Numbered from the stretch's first letter, positions 34,750 to 43,626 are shown. The stretch is 64,000 nucleotides of DNA from Pseudoxanthomonas sp. (GCF_027498035.1 NZ_CP114978.1:2356001-2420000); one strand, 5' to 3'. Translations and numbers: made by a program. The notes: a model not told the origin generated them from the letters alone.

Positions 34750-35472
34750 TCAGTCCGGCAGCGACGCGCGCGGCGGCAGGCTCCAGTCCACCGCGCCCAG
34801 GCCATGCCGGGCCAGGTAATCGTTGGCCTGGGAGAAATGCCCGCAACCCAGGAACCCGCGATACGCCGACAACGGCGACGGGTGCGGCGCCTTCAGCACG
34901 CGATGGCGCCGGGGATCGATGACCTTGCCCTTGGCCTGCGCATAGCTGCCCCACAGCAGGAACACCAGATGCTCGCGCTCGGCCGCCAGGGTCTGGATGA
35001 CGTGGTCGGTGAAGCCTTCCCAGCCCTTGCCCTGGTGGGCACCGGCGCGGCCTTCCTCCACCGTCAGCACCGAATTCAGCAACAGCACGCCGTGCTGCGC
35101 CCACGCGGTCAGGCAGCCATGGTCCGGGCGGACGAAGCCCACGTCCTGGGCCAGTTCCTTGTAGATGTTCTGCAGCGACGGCGGCACCGGCACGCCCGGC
35201 TGCACCGAGAAGCACAGGCCATGTGCCTGCCCTGCGCCGTGGTACGGGTCCTGGCCCAGGATCACCACCTTCACCTTGTCGAACGGCGTGGCATCGAACG
35301 CAGCGAAGATCTGCGGCCCTGCCGGGAACACCTGCGCCCCAGCCGCCTTGCGCTGGCGCAGGAAGGCCGACAGTTCCTGCATCTCCGGCCGCAGCAGCCA
35401 GTCGCCGACGCGCGCCTTCCACGAGGGCTCGAGCTGGATGCGGGAAGTGGACACGTCGTGGTCCTTGGTCAT
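34750..35472 (-). CDS. ung: Uracil-DNA glycosylase
   Basis: A 240-residue family 1 UDG that removes uracil from DNA as the first step of base-excision repair. The water-activating loop VVILGQDPYHGAGQAHGL (catalytic Asp near residue 75) and the leucine-intercalation loop HPSPLSAYRGF are intact, as is LLLNSVLTVEEG. The ATG at 35472 (MTKDHDVS) fits family length. It is convergent with the DUF2059 gene, with stops only 3 bases apart. Confidence 0.97.
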   Translation of the reverse strand: MTKDHDVSTSRIQLEPSWKARVGDWLLRPEMQELSAFLRQRKAAGAQVFPAGPQIFAAFDATPFDKVKVVILGQDPYHGAGQAHGLCFSVQPGVPVPPSLQNIYKELAQDVGFVRPDHGCLTAWAQHGVLLLNSVLTVEEGRAGAHQGKGWEGFTDHVIQTLAAEREHLVFLLWGSYAQAKGKVIDPRRHRVLKAPHPSPLSAYRGFLGCGHFSQANDYLARHGLGAVDWSLPPRASLPD

Positions 35473-35510
35473 GAGCGGAGCGGGTCCTGAAAAGCGAAAG
35501 TCGCGGGAGG

Positions 35511-35999
35511 TCAATCCATGGACTGGGTGAGCAACGCCACCAGCGAGGGACCTTCGGGATACACGATATCGGCCACGCGCCAGCCGGCAGGCGTCCGGGC
35601 GAGCCTGAATTGCAGGACCATGTGCTCGTGCGTGGAAGGGATCTCGTACTGCACCTTCACCTCGTCGGCGCCCGCCTCCGTGATGGTCAGGTCCTGCGCG
35701 GCAGGATCCTGCGATGCCCACAGCGGGGTGAAGTCCAGCCGGCAGACTTCATGCGTGCGCGTGACGCAGGCTGCGTCGCTGACCAGCAGGGAGGCCAGCT
35801 TCGGCGCAAAGTACTTCAACAGGACCGCTTCAGGCTGCTGGGCCAGGCCATCATCTGGCACGTGCAGCACCGCTTCCCACGCAAAGTCACGGTAGAGCTG
35901 CTTCACCACACCAGTCGGCGCAGGCACGGTCGCCTGGGCGTGGGCGGAAAGCAGCAACGAAGACAACAACACCGCAGCAACGCGCATGACAGAGTCCAT
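35511..35999 (-). CDS. Small secreted protein of unknown function
   Basis: A 162-residue protein with a signal peptide (VAAVLLSSLLLSAHAQA). Two Cys residues (in DAACVTRTHEVCRLDF) could form a disulphide in the periplasm. The pattern of a short helical N-terminus followed by beta strands (ADEVKVQYEI, MVLQFRLARTPAGWRVADIVY) resembles DUF3828-type proteins, but I cannot assign a function. Start is ATG at 35999 or 35987. It lies between tsaD and ung on the same strand. Confidence 0.65.
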   Translation of the reverse strand: MDSVMRVAAVLLSSLLLSAHAQATVPAPTGVVKQLYRDFAWEAVLHVPDDGLAQQPEAVLLKYFAPKLASLLVSDAACVTRTHEVCRLDFTPLWASQDPAAQDLTITEAGADEVKVQYEIPSTHEHMVLQFRLARTPAGWRVADIVYPEGPSLVALLTQSMD

Positions 36000-36022
36000 G
36001 CCTGAAAAAGGGCGCCATTGTA

Positions 36023-36048
36023 CGGCCAGCCTTTTCAGCGACTGGCCG
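36023..36048 (-). terminator. Weak hairpin after tsaD
   Basis: CGGCCAG and CTGGCCG form a 7-bp stem with a 12-base loop just downstream of the tsaD stop; no direct T-run follows. Confidence 0.3.
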
Positions 36049-36051
36049 TGT

Positions 36052-37077
36052 TCACAGTGCCTGCAGCGTCGCCATATCCCAGCGCGGGGTGACTTTCACC
36101 TGCGCATCAGTGTGCTGGCCGGCTTCCAGCCGCAGCGCGCCGGCAAAGGCGATCATCGCGCCGTTGTCGGTGCACAACGCCGGGCGCGGGAAACACACCC
36201 GGCCGCCGTTGCGCGCAGCCGCGTCCTGCAGCTTGGCGCGCAGGCGCTTGTTGGCGCCCACGCCGCCGGCCACGACCAGCACATTGCTGCCGGCCGCATC
36301 CAGCGCGCGCTGGCACTTGATCGCCAGGGTGTCGACCACCGCGTCCTCGAAACCGCGCGCGATGTCGCGCCGGGTCTGATCGCTCTGATCGCTGTCGCGC
36401 CAGGCAAGCAATACCTGGGTCTTCAGGCCGGAAAAGCTGAAATCCAGGCCCGGCCGATCAGTCATCGGCCGCGAGAATTTGTATCTACCCGGGGTGCCCT
36501 GCTCAGCCAGCGCCGCCAGCTGCGGGCCGCCCGGATACGGCAGGCCCATCATCTTGGCGGTCTTGTCGAAGGCCTCGCCGGCCGCGTCGTCCAGGGTTTC
36601 GCCCAGCAGCCGGTAGCTGCCGATCTGGTCGACCGCCACTAGCTGGGTGTGGCCGCCTGAGACCAGCAGCGCGACGAACGGGGCTTCCGGCGGGTCGTCT
36701 TCCATCAGCGGGGCCAGCAGGTGGCCTTCCATGTGGTGCACGCCGACGGCCGGCAGATCCAGCGCCCAGGCCAGTGAACGGGCCACGCCCGCGCCGACCA
36801 GCAGCGCGCCGACCAGGCCCGGGCCGGCGGTATAGGCCACGCCGTCCAGGTCGGTGGTGGACATGCCCGCTTCGTCCAGGGTCTGGCGGATCAGCGGCAG
36901 CAGCTTGCGCACGTGGTCGCGGCTGGCCAGTTCCGGCACCACGCCGCCGTACTGGGCGTGCAGCGCGATCTGGCTGTACACCGCATGGGCGCGCAGGCCG
37001 TCCGCGCCGGCCACGGACGTGTCGTACACGGCCACGCCGGTTTCGTCGCAGGAGGTTTCGATGCCAAGGACTTTCAT
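36052..37077 (-). CDS. tsaD: tRNA N6-threonylcarbamoyladenosine transferase TsaD
   Basis: A 341-residue protein that, with TsaB and TsaE, moves threonylcarbamoyl from TC-AMP to A37 of tRNAs reading ANN codons. It starts [19 protein letters not shown] (ATG at 37077), with metal-binding HMEGH near residue 110, [28 protein letters not shown] and VVAGGVGAN near the C-terminal ATPase motif. Length and all ASKHA motifs are normal. It is divergent from rpsU, the conserved arrangement in proteobacteria. Confidence 0.97.
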
Positions 37078-37122
37078 GTGCACAGGATGCGCCCGGCCCC
37101 ACGTCAATGCCAGTCCTTGCGC

Positions 37123-37151
37123 TTGCATGGCCCGGGGCAAGTCGCTATAGT
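37123..37151 (+). promoter_or_regulatory. Sigma-70 promoter of rpsU
   Basis: TTGCAT (37123-37128) and TATAGT (37146-37151) are separated by exactly 17 bases, about 50 bases before the rpsU start. Confidence 0.75.
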
Positions 37152-37200
37152 GCGCGGCTCACCGGGTTGGAGCCCGGTACTTTTGTGTCCCGGAGATTCC

Positions 37201-37416
37201 ATGCCAAGCGTCAAAGTCCGCGAAAACGAGCCTTTTGAATTTGCGCTCCGTCGCTTCAAGCGCACCTGCGAGAAGGCCGGTGTTCTGGCCGAAACCCGCA
37301 AGCGCGAGTTTTACGAAAAGCCGACCCAGGAACGCAAGCGCAAGGCCGCTGCCGCGGTGAAGCGCCAGCTGCGTCGCTCTTCGCGCGACGTCACCAAGCG
37401 CCAGCGCCTGTACTGA
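37201..37416 (+). CDS. rpsU: 30S ribosomal protein S21
   Basis: A 71-residue basic protein of the small subunit, needed for efficient initiation on natural mRNAs. It starts [20 protein letters not shown] and has the usual Arg/Lys-rich C-terminus ending in [12 protein letters not shown] lies 6 bases before the ATG. It heads the macromolecular synthesis operon, here followed by yqeY and then a terminator. Confidence 0.98.
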
Positions 37417-37478
37417 GCGAAGGCAGGTCGTTCCATCGGCACCGTTTCGGCGGCTGACCGATGGGAAGTCCGACCAGG

Positions 37479-37509
37479 AGCCGGCACGCGTGAGCGTCGC
37501 CGGCTTTTT
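37479..37509 (+). terminator. Terminator between rpsU and yqeY
   Basis: AGCCGGCACGC and GCGTCGCCGGCT pair with one bulge around loop GTGA and are followed by TTTTT. It should set a high rpsU to yqeY transcript ratio, as the rpsU-dnaG attenuator does in E. coli. Confidence 0.75.
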
Positions 37510-37580
37510 GTCGTTCCCCGTTTTCCTGCGATCCCACGCCCGGGGCCGAGTGCCGCGCGCGACCCGTTCGGAGCCATGCC

Positions 37581-38027
37581 ATGAGCCTCAAAGCACAACT
37601 CACCGATGACATGAAGACGGCCATGAAGGCCGGCGAGAAGGACCGTCTGGGCGTGATCCGCCTGATCAACGCGGCCATCAAGCAGCGCGAAGTCGATGAG
37701 CGCATCGAGCTGGACGACGCCGCGGTGCTGGCCGTACTGGAAAAGATGGTCAAGCAGCGCAAGGACTCGGTCAGCCAGTTCGAAGCAGCCAACCGTGAGG
37801 ACCTGGCCGCGATCGAACGCGCCGAGATCGTCTTCATCGATGCCTACCTGCCGGCCAAGCTGGATGAGGCGGCGATCAACGTCGCGATCGATGCGGCCAT
37901 CGCCCAGACCGGCGCGAGCAGCCCGGCCGACATGGGCAAGCTGATGGGCGTGCTGAAGCCGCAGCTGGCGGGTCAGGCCGACATGGGCCTGGTCTCCAAG
38001 CTGATCAAGCAGAAGCTGGCCGGCTGA
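37581..38027 (+). CDS. GatB/YqeY domain protein
   Basis: A 148-residue cytosolic protein of the YqeY family, related to the tail domain of the amidotransferase subunit GatB that binds tRNA. The N-terminal helical part (LTDDMKTAMKAGEKDRLGVIRLINAAIKQ) and C-terminal domain (DMGKLMGVLKPQLAGQADMGLVSKLIKQ) are both complete. It follows rpsU, its usual partner in this family of bacteria. Its exact role is not established. Confidence 0.92.
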   Translation: MSLKAQLTDDMKTAMKAGEKDRLGVIRLINAAIKQREVDERIELDDAAVLAVLEKMVKQRKDSVSQFEAANREDLAAIERAEIVFIDAYLPAKLDEAAINVAIDAAIAQTGASSPADMGKLMGVLKPQLAGQADMGLVSKLIKQKLAG

Positions 38028-38042
38028 CCGCAACGCGATTCT

Positions 38043-38140
38043 TGGTCGCGCCGGGCTTGCCCGGCTGCGCCTCGGGCAGGTCGCGGGGAACGCTTCAGCC
38101 GAGTCCCCAAGAGGGGATTGCCACAAGTGCGGCGCCACAG
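38043..38140. repeat. SMAG/REP-like element, copy D (diverged)
   Basis: A hairpin GCGCCGGGC-TTG-CCCGGCTGC replaces the GTAGAGCCGAGC arm of other copies, and the core GAGTCCCCAAGAGGGGATTG is shared with copies A and C. The terminal GTAG has been lost. Confidence 0.5.
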
Positions 38141-38304
38141 GGCAAGCCGCACGCTGCAAATGCCAGCTGTTCTCATCTAAGATGCCGCCGCTGGGTGCAC
38201 GCCTTACGCCGTACCCATGTTCGACCTGCCCATCGGCGGCCATCAGGACATCGCTTGCCCATCCGCGCCCTTCCCGTCCCCTGCTGCAGCACGGCCGCGC
38301 GGCC

Positions 38305-38580
38305 ATGACCCTGCTCTATCTGCTGTGCGGCCTGCTGGCCGCGCTGGCGTTCTACCTGGCCACCGCGCACCAGCACCTGCTGCCGTCGCTGCGCCCGCGT
38401 GCGCGCCTCCTGCGCGTGGCCGCCTGGCTGCTGTCGCTGGGATCGCTGCTGGCCGCCATGCAGGCGCTCGGACTCTGGGCCGGGGTGTTTGCCAGCCTGA
38501 GCATGGCAATGCTGGGCATGGCGCTGCTGCCTTACCTGGATGCGTGGCTGCAGGCACGGGGCACGCGCCATGTGGGGTAA
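38305..38580 (+). CDS. DUF3325-type small membrane protein
   Basis: A 91-residue inner-membrane protein with three hydrophobic helices (residues 1-18, 33-50, 55-75). The pattern TLLYLLCGLLAALAFYLATAHQHLL and the conserved LGSLLAAMQALG fit DUF3325. It starts a three-gene operon (overlapping next gene by 11 bases) with a DUF3649 and a PepSY-domain protein, a set usually found beside siderophore receptors. A role in iron-siderophore processing is inferred from that. Confidence 0.65.
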   Translation: MTLLYLLCGLLAALAFYLATAHQHLLPSLRPRARLLRVAAWLLSLGSLLAAMQALGLWAGVFASLSMAMLGMALLPYLDAWLQARGTRHVG

Positions 38581-38842
38581 ATCGTTGGCCGCCCTGCTGC
38601 TGGGCCTGCCACTGTCCACCGGACTGGTGGGCCTGGTCGCCCTGCTGTGGCCCGGCCCGCTGGAAGTGCACACGCTGGCACTGCTGCTGTGGTCCTTCCC
38701 GGTCTGGATCGGAGTGATGGCCGCAGCCTTTGCCTGCCGCAGCGGCGCACGCGCATGGCTATGGCTGGGTGGCGCGACGCTGCTGTGCTTCGGCGTACTG
38801 CAGGCCTGCAAGCTGCTGGGCTGGACGGGCGTGCCGGCATGA
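38570..38842 (+). CDS. DUF3649-type small membrane protein
   Basis: A 90-residue protein starting MWGKSLAALLLGLP at an ATG inside the previous gene's end, with three hydrophobic helices and the conserved FPVWIGVMAAAFACRSGARAW stretch. Its TGA overlaps the ATG of the PepSY gene (ATGA). It is probably an accessory membrane subunit for the PepSY protein; no activity is known to me. Confidence 0.6.
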   Translation: MWGKSLAALLLGLPLSTGLVGLVALLWPGPLEVHTLALLLWSFPVWIGVMAAAFACRSGARAWLWLGGATLLCFGVLQACKLLGWTGVPA

Positions 38843-40401
38843 AGGCCGCGACGCTGCGCAGCTTCCTCGCCCTGCATACCTGGGTCGGGCTGACCGCGGG
38901 CATGGCGCTGTTCATCGCGTTCTATGCCGGCGCGTTCACCATCTTCACCCACCAGCTGACCGACTGGTCGCCCCGGCCCGCGGCGGCGTCGCGGGTGAAC
39001 GCCGAAACGCCCGCCGCGCAGATCGCGCACGCGCAGCGGCTGGTCGACACGATGCTCGCGCGCATGCCCGCGGCGAAGGAGTCGATGTTCCTGGTGATGG
39101 CCGGCGACCACGGCCCGGTGCCGCGCATCTTCCACCAGCCGCCGGACCAGGCCGATACCTTCCAGTACCAGCTGGACGAACACGGCGCTCTGGTGACGCT
39201 GCCGCAGCGCACCGGCTTCGTCGATTTCCTCTACGACCTGCACTTCACCGGCGGCCTGCCCAACACCTTCGGCACCTACCTGTTCGGCGTAGTCAGCATC
39301 CTGTACGGACTGGCGCTGGTCTCGGGCGTGGTGATCTACGCGCCGGTGCTGCTCAAGGATCTGTTTGCATTGCGCATCGGCCGCAACGTCAAGCGCCTGT
39401 GGCAGGACGCGCACAACGTGATCGGCATGCTGTCGCTGCCCTTCCACGTGATCTTCGCCTGGTCCGGCGCGGTGTTGACGCTGGGCGTGATCCTGCTGGC
39501 GCCGTTCCAGTACCTGGTGTTCGACGGCAAGCTGATGCAGGTGCTGGCAAACGACTTCGAAGTGGTGCCGCACGTCGAACCCGCCAAGGTCGCCAGGCCG
39601 ACGCTGCCAGTGGCCGACCTGATCGCGCGTGCGCGCATCGCCGTGCCGGGCATGCAGGTCGACTCGATCAATTACCACGACATCGGCGATGCCAACGCGC
39701 AGATCGAGGTGTATGGCGAAGTCGACCAGCGCCACCTCAATACCATGGCGGTGGTGGCCATGAACGGCGCCAGCGGCAAGCTGCTGCGCACGGTCGACCC
39801 GCGCACGATGTCGCCCGGCACCGCGTCCCTGCGCGGCCTGCAGGGACTGCACTTCGGCAACTACGGGCACGGCGCGGTGCAGTGGCTGTATTTCCTGCTG
39901 GGGCTGGCCGGCGCGTTCCTGTTCTACAGCGGAAACCTGCTGTGGATCGAAGCACGCCGCAAGCGCCGCCAGCACGCGCAGCCGCTGCGCACCCAGGTGA
40001 TGGCACGGCTGACGCTGGGCGTGTGCCTGGGCTGCGTCGGCGGGGTGTCGGCGCTGTTCATTGCCGGCGCGCTGCTGCCCGAATCGCAGGCCGCGATGAC
40101 GTATTACGCGACGTTCTTCGTGCTGCTGGCGTGGGCGCTGATCCGCAAACCGGCCAAGGCCGGTGCCGAACTGCTGTTCGCCTGCGCACTGCTGACCCTG
40201 CTGGTGCCGGTCGCAGGCTGGATCGGCACTGGCGAACACTTCTTCGCCGCGCTCTGGAACGGCCACTGGACCCGCTTTGCCATCGGCGTGATCGCCCTGC
40301 TGCTGGCGGCAGCGTACTGGCGCATGGGCCTGGCCGCGCGGCGACGCGCACGCAGCGGTGATGGCAATAGCCTGTGGGCACGCACGCCGCACGAAACCTG
40401 A
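38839..40401 (+). CDS. PepSY-associated transmembrane protein (FpvG-like)
   Basis: A 520-residue membrane protein. The first helix reads LHTWVGLTAGMALFIAFYAGAF with the His of this family, followed by a periplasmic loop containing the PepSY-like region (residues 50-140), a helix pair near 155-215 (SILYGLALVSGVVIYAPVLL, NVIGMLSLPFHVIFAWSG), a second periplasmic part and four C-terminal helices. Conserved His residues at helix ends could bind haem. A relative, FpvG of Pseudomonas, reduces ferri-pyoverdine in the periplasm, so a ferric-siderophore reductase role is plausible. No receptor gene adjoins the trio here, unlike the usual setting. Confidence 0.75.
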   Translation: MKAATLRSFLALHTWVGLTAGMALFIAFYAGAFTIFTHQLTDWSPRPAAASRVNAETPAAQIAHAQRLVDTMLARMPAAKESMFLVMAGDHGPVPRIFHQPPDQADTFQYQLDEHGALVTLPQRTGFVDFLYDLHFTGGLPNTFGTYLFGVVSILYGLALVSGVVIYAPVLLKDLFALRIGRNVKRLWQDAHNVIGMLSLPFHVIFAWSGAVLTLGVILLAPFQYLVFDGKLMQVLANDFEVVPHVEPAKVARPTLPVADLIARARIAVPGMQVDSINYHDIGDANAQIEVYGEVDQRHLNTMAVVAMNGASGKLLRTVDPRTMSPGTASLRGLQGLHFGNYGHGAVQWLYFLLGLAGAFLFYSGNLLWIEARRKRRQHAQPLRTQVMARLTLGVCLGCVGGVSALFIAGALLPESQAAMTYYATFFVLLAWALIRKPAKAGAELLFACALLTLLVPVAGWIGTGEHFFAALWNGHWTRFAIGVIALLLAAAYWRMGLAARRRARSGDGNSLWARTPHET

Positions 40402-40438
40402 ACCCGGCGCTCACCACACGGTGACACCGGGCTGGGGC

Positions 40439-41476
40439 ATGCTCGCCCGCGGCACGTCCCCGAGGCCACCGGTCGCCACGCCCACTGTGCAACTACCTTC
40501 CTCAGACAAACTCAACAAGCGCCTGCAGCAGCTGCAGGACAGCGTCCCGGTGGCGCTGGCCAAGCGCTTCGCCGACAGCGACCTGATGACCCAGGCCGCT
40601 GCATTGACCTTCTACGCGCTGCTCTCGCTGGCGCCGTTGCTGGTGCTGCTGCTGTGGCTGGTCGCCTCGCTGTATCCACCGGCGCAGGAGGAACTGCTGC
40701 GCCAGTTGGTCGGCCTGGCCGGCCCACAGGCCGGCGATGTCGCCCAGACCGTGCTGGCCAATGCCAAGAACCAGCCCAGCGTCGGCTCGCTGGCCGGGCT
40801 GTGGAGCACGCTGCTGCTGGCCATCGGCGCCACGGCGGTGTTCGCGCGGCTGCAGGCGGCACTGAACCTGATCTTCTACACCGACCGCAAGGAACTGGGC
40901 GGCGGCATCAAGGATTTCCTGAAGAAGCGCGTGTTCTCCTTCGGCGTGGTCCTGGGCCTGGGCTTCCTGCTGATCGTGTCGATGATGGCCGCCACCGGCC
41001 TGCAGGTGGTGCTCAACAACGTGCCCTCGCTGCTGCCGGTGCTGGGCAACGTGCTGACCTTCGTGCTGTATGCGGGGGCGTTCGGCTTCCTCTACCACTA
41101 TCTGCCCGACCGACCGGTCGAATGGCGCCAGGCGTTGCTGGGCGGAGTCATCACCGCCGGGCTGTTCATCGCCGGTCGCTACGCCATCGGCGTGTACCTG
41201 TCGCGGACCAATCCAGGCAGCGCCTACGGCGCCATGGGCGCGATGGTGATCATGCTGGTGTGGCTGTACTACGCCACGGTGGTGTTCTTCGTCGGCGCCT
41301 TGCTCACCGCCGTCATCGACGAGCGCATGGATGCGCACGCCGCGCATCGTGCCGCCGAACGCGAGGCACTCCTGCGGGAAAGCTCGCTGGCGCAGCCGGA
41401 AGCCGTCGATCCCGATACCAACGCCCTGCCCGCGCAGGACCTGCCGTCGCATCAGGACAGCACACCCAGGATCTGA
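40439..41476 (+). CDS. YihY/BrkB-family inner-membrane protein
   Basis: A 345-residue protein with about six membrane helices and the family blocks DLMTQAAALTFYALLSLAPLL, GSLAGLWSTLLLAIGATAVFARLQAALN and PGSAYGAMGAMVIMLVWLYY. The family was once called ribonuclease BN by mistake; its true role, possibly transport, is unknown. A basic tail with many Ala/Glu residues follows residue 300. The ATG at 40439 was chosen; a GTG about 16 codons later is possible. It is 37 bases from the PepSY gene. Confidence 0.85.
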   Translation: MLARGTSPRPPVATPTVQLPSSDKLNKRLQQLQDSVPVALAKRFADSDLMTQAAALTFYALLSLAPLLVLLLWLVASLYPPAQEELLRQLVGLAGPQAGDVAQTVLANAKNQPSVGSLAGLWSTLLLAIGATAVFARLQAALNLIFYTDRKELGGGIKDFLKKRVFSFGVVLGLGFLLIVSMMAATGLQVVLNNVPSLLPVLGNVLTFVLYAGAFGFLYHYLPDRPVEWRQALLGGVITAGLFIAGRYAIGVYLSRTNPGSAYGAMGAMVIMLVWLYYATVVFFVGALLTAVIDERMDAHAAHRAAEREALLRESSLAQPEAVDPDTNALPAQDLPSHQDSTPRI

Positions 41477-41607
41477 GTAAGGGCCTTCCTTGCCTCACTC
41501 CGCAACCAAGCAGAGCTGCTTGCTGTGCCCTTGCTTTGCTGTGCCGTGGCTCTTGCCCCCAGACCTCCGTCGGGCACGGCGAACGGACGAGGCCAAGACC
41601 CGCAGGG

Positions 41608-41663
41608 CGCCACGCATGGATGCGTGGCGTTTTTCGAAGGGACTGGGATGTTCCTTCGAAAAA
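41608..41663 (+). terminator. Two adjoining hairpins, possible terminator
   Basis: The 9-bp stem at 41608-41629 is followed at once by TTTTT, which itself opens an 11-bp stem (41630-41640 with 41653-41663). The first stem plus T-run is a plausible terminator; pairing of the second would make a compact double-hairpin RNA. Confidence 0.5.
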
Positions 41664-41726
41664 TCCCTCGACCCGTAGCGGACCCGCGTAGCGGGCGTGC
41701 CGCCCGGAGCGTGTTTCTTTGCCCAG

Positions 41727-41750
41727 CTTTCTTTGCACGAGCAAAGAAAG
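41727..41750. repeat. CTTTCTTTGC hairpin of the intergenic repeat
   Basis: Perfect 10-bp arms with loop ACGA, followed by GGGTCGGGCCGCGAAGCGGC, a second small hairpin. This motif is, to my knowledge, scattered through xanthomonad genomes. Confidence 0.5.
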
Positions 41751-41855
41751 TGGGTCGGGCCGCGAAGCGGCACGAAAGCTGTTGCCGTGGAATCATCAAG
41801 CACGGAAGCGCAAGGCAGCCCGGACTTGACGCCCATGGCATCCTAGTCGCCTGCC

Positions 41856-43589
41856 ATGGCCCGTATCCCCGACGCTTTCATCGACGATCTTCTCGCCCGC
41901 ACCGACATCGTCGAGGTGGTCGGTTCGCGCGTGCCACTGAAGAAGCAGGGCAAGGAATATTCGGCACGCTGCCCGTTCCACGACGAGCGCTCGGCCTCGT
42001 TCACCGTCTCGCCCACCAAGCAGTTCTATCACTGCTTCGGCTGTGGCGCGCACGGCACCGCGATCAGCTTCCTGATGAATTACGACCGCCTCGAATTCCT
42101 CGACGCGGTCGACGAGCTGGCCAAGCGCAACGGCATGGAAGTGCCGCGCGACACCGCCCAACGCAACCAGAACGACGACAGCCGTGACCTGTATGCGGCG
42201 ATGGAAGCCAGCGCCAGGTTCTTCCAGCGCCAGCTCGCCGGCAGCGACAAGGCCAAGACGTATCTGGACGGACGCGGCGTGGACGAGGCCACGCGCACGC
42301 TGTTCGGCATCGGCTATGCGCCCGATGGTTTCTCGGCGTTGAAGGACGCGCTGGGCACTGATGCGCGCCGCAGCCAGCTGCTGGAACGCGGCGGCATGTA
42401 CTCCAAGAACGACCGCGGCCACGTCTACGACAAGTTCCGCGACCGGGTGATGTTCCCGATCGCCGATCGCCGTGGCCGCACGATCGCCTTCGGCGGCCGC
42501 GTGCTGGACAAGGATGACGGCCCCAAATACCTCAACAGTCCCGAGACCACGCTGTTCCACAAAGGCCGCGAACTCTATGGCCTGTGGCAGGTGCGCCAGT
42601 CCAACCAGAAGATCGAGAAGCTGGTGGTGGTCGAGGGCTACATGGACGTGGTCAGCCTGTTCCAGTTCGGTGTCACCTACGCGGTGGCCACGCTGGGCAC
42701 GGCGACCACGCCGGACCACGCCGAACTGCTGTTCCGCAACGCGGCTGATGTGTACTTCTGCTTCGACGGCGACGCCGCTGGCCAGCGCGCGGGCTGGCGT
42801 GCACTGGAATCGGTATTGCCACGCATGAAGGACGGGCGCCAGGCGTTCTTCCTGTTCCTGCCGCAGGGCGAGGACCCGGACACCATCGTGCGCAAGGAAG
42901 GCGCCGAAGGTTTCGCCGCGCGCCTGGGCCAGGGCACGCCGCTGTCGCAGTTCTTCTTCGACGAGCTGTCGCGCGACGTCAACATGGCCACGCTGGATGG
43001 CAAGGCGCGCCTGGCCGAAAAGGCCAAGCCGCTGCTGGCGCAGATTCCCGATGGCGCGTTCGGCGACCTGATGCGCGCGCAGCTGACCCAGGTCACCGGG
43101 GTCGGCGCCAATCCGCCGCCTGCACCGCCGCCGACGCGCGCGCCATCGCGTACCGCCTCCGCGCGCGGACCGCAGCAGCGGCCCAGCCTGGTGCGCAGCG
43201 CCATCGTGCTGTTGCTGCACGTACCGTCGCTGGCGCTGGAAGTGCCGGCGCCCTACAGCTTCGCCGGCCTGCGCCTGGCGGGCATCGAGCTGCTGACCGA
43301 ACTGCTGGACATCATCCAGGCGCGTCCGGACATCACCCCCGGCGCACTGCTGGAACATTTCGCCGACCGCGAGGAACTGCCCGCGCTGCAGAAGCTGATG
43401 CTGCAGGACCTGCCTGGCGAAGAACCCGCCTGGCGCCAGGAACTGCACGACGCGATAGTCCAGCTGGAGAGGCAGACCCTGCAGCAACGCCTGGACGAAC
43501 TGCTGGCCAAGCAGCGCGCGCAGGGCCTGGACGACACCGACAAGTACGAGCTGCGCGAGCTGCTGAAGATCCGCGCCCAGGCGCAATGA
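41856..43589 (+). CDS. dnaG: DNA primase
   Basis: A 577-residue primase that makes RNA primers at the replication fork with DnaB. Residues 35-65 are the zinc-binding domain (CPFHDERSASFTVSP, YHCFGCGAHG). The TOPRIM core includes VVVEGYMDVVSL near 265 and FDGDAAGQRAG near 305, with MFPIADRRGRTIAFGGR before it. The C-terminal helicase-binding domain starts after a Pro/Arg-rich linker near residue 430. The ATG at 41856 is the family start. It is separated from rpsU-yqeY by four unrelated genes and the hairpin region, and rpoD does not follow it. Confidence 0.97.
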   Translation: MARIPDAFIDDLLARTDIVEVVGSRVPLKKQGKEYSARCPFHDERSASFTVSPTKQFYHCFGCGAHGTAISFLMNYDRLEFLDAVDELAKRNGMEVPRDTAQRNQNDDSRDLYAAMEASARFFQRQLAGSDKAKTYLDGRGVDEATRTLFGIGYAPDGFSALKDALGTDARRSQLLERGGMYSKNDRGHVYDKFRDRVMFPIADRRGRTIAFGGRVLDKDDGPKYLNSPETTLFHKGRELYGLWQVRQSNQKIEKLVVVEGYMDVVSLFQFGVTYAVATLGTATTPDHAELLFRNAADVYFCFDGDAAGQRAGWRALESVLPRMKDGRQAFFLFLPQGEDPDTIVRKEGAEGFAARLGQGTPLSQFFFDELSRDVNMATLDGKARLAEKAKPLLAQIPDGAFGDLMRAQLTQVTGVGANPPPAPPPTRAPSRTASARGPQQRPSLVRSAIVLLLHVPSLALEVPAPYSFAGLRLAGIELLTELLDIIQARPDITPGALLEHFADREELPALQKLMLQDLPGEEPAWRQELHDAIVQLERQTLQQRLDELLAKQRAQGLDDTDKYELRELLKIRAQAQ

Positions 43590-43626
43590 CCCGGGTCGGC
43601 GAACCGGGCGCGACATGCGCGCCCTG

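Larger units (their letters stand above)
41477..41855. other. Hairpin-rich noncoding region before dnaG
   Basis: 379 bases without a supported gene. It contains three strong perfect hairpins: CGCCACGCA-TGGA-TGCGTGGCG (41608-41629), an 11-bp stem TTTTTCGAAGG / CCTTCGAAAAA (41630-41663) and CTTTCTTTGC-ACGA-GCAAAGAAAG (41727-41750). This looks like a known type of long intergenic repeat of xanthomonads, and the hairpins could end transcription from the YihY-family gene. Confidence 0.6.

Noticed and set aside
41608..41750. Transposon inverted repeats
   Set aside because: The hairpins are local stem-loops with 4- to 12-base loops; there is no transposase frame and no target-site duplication was seen.
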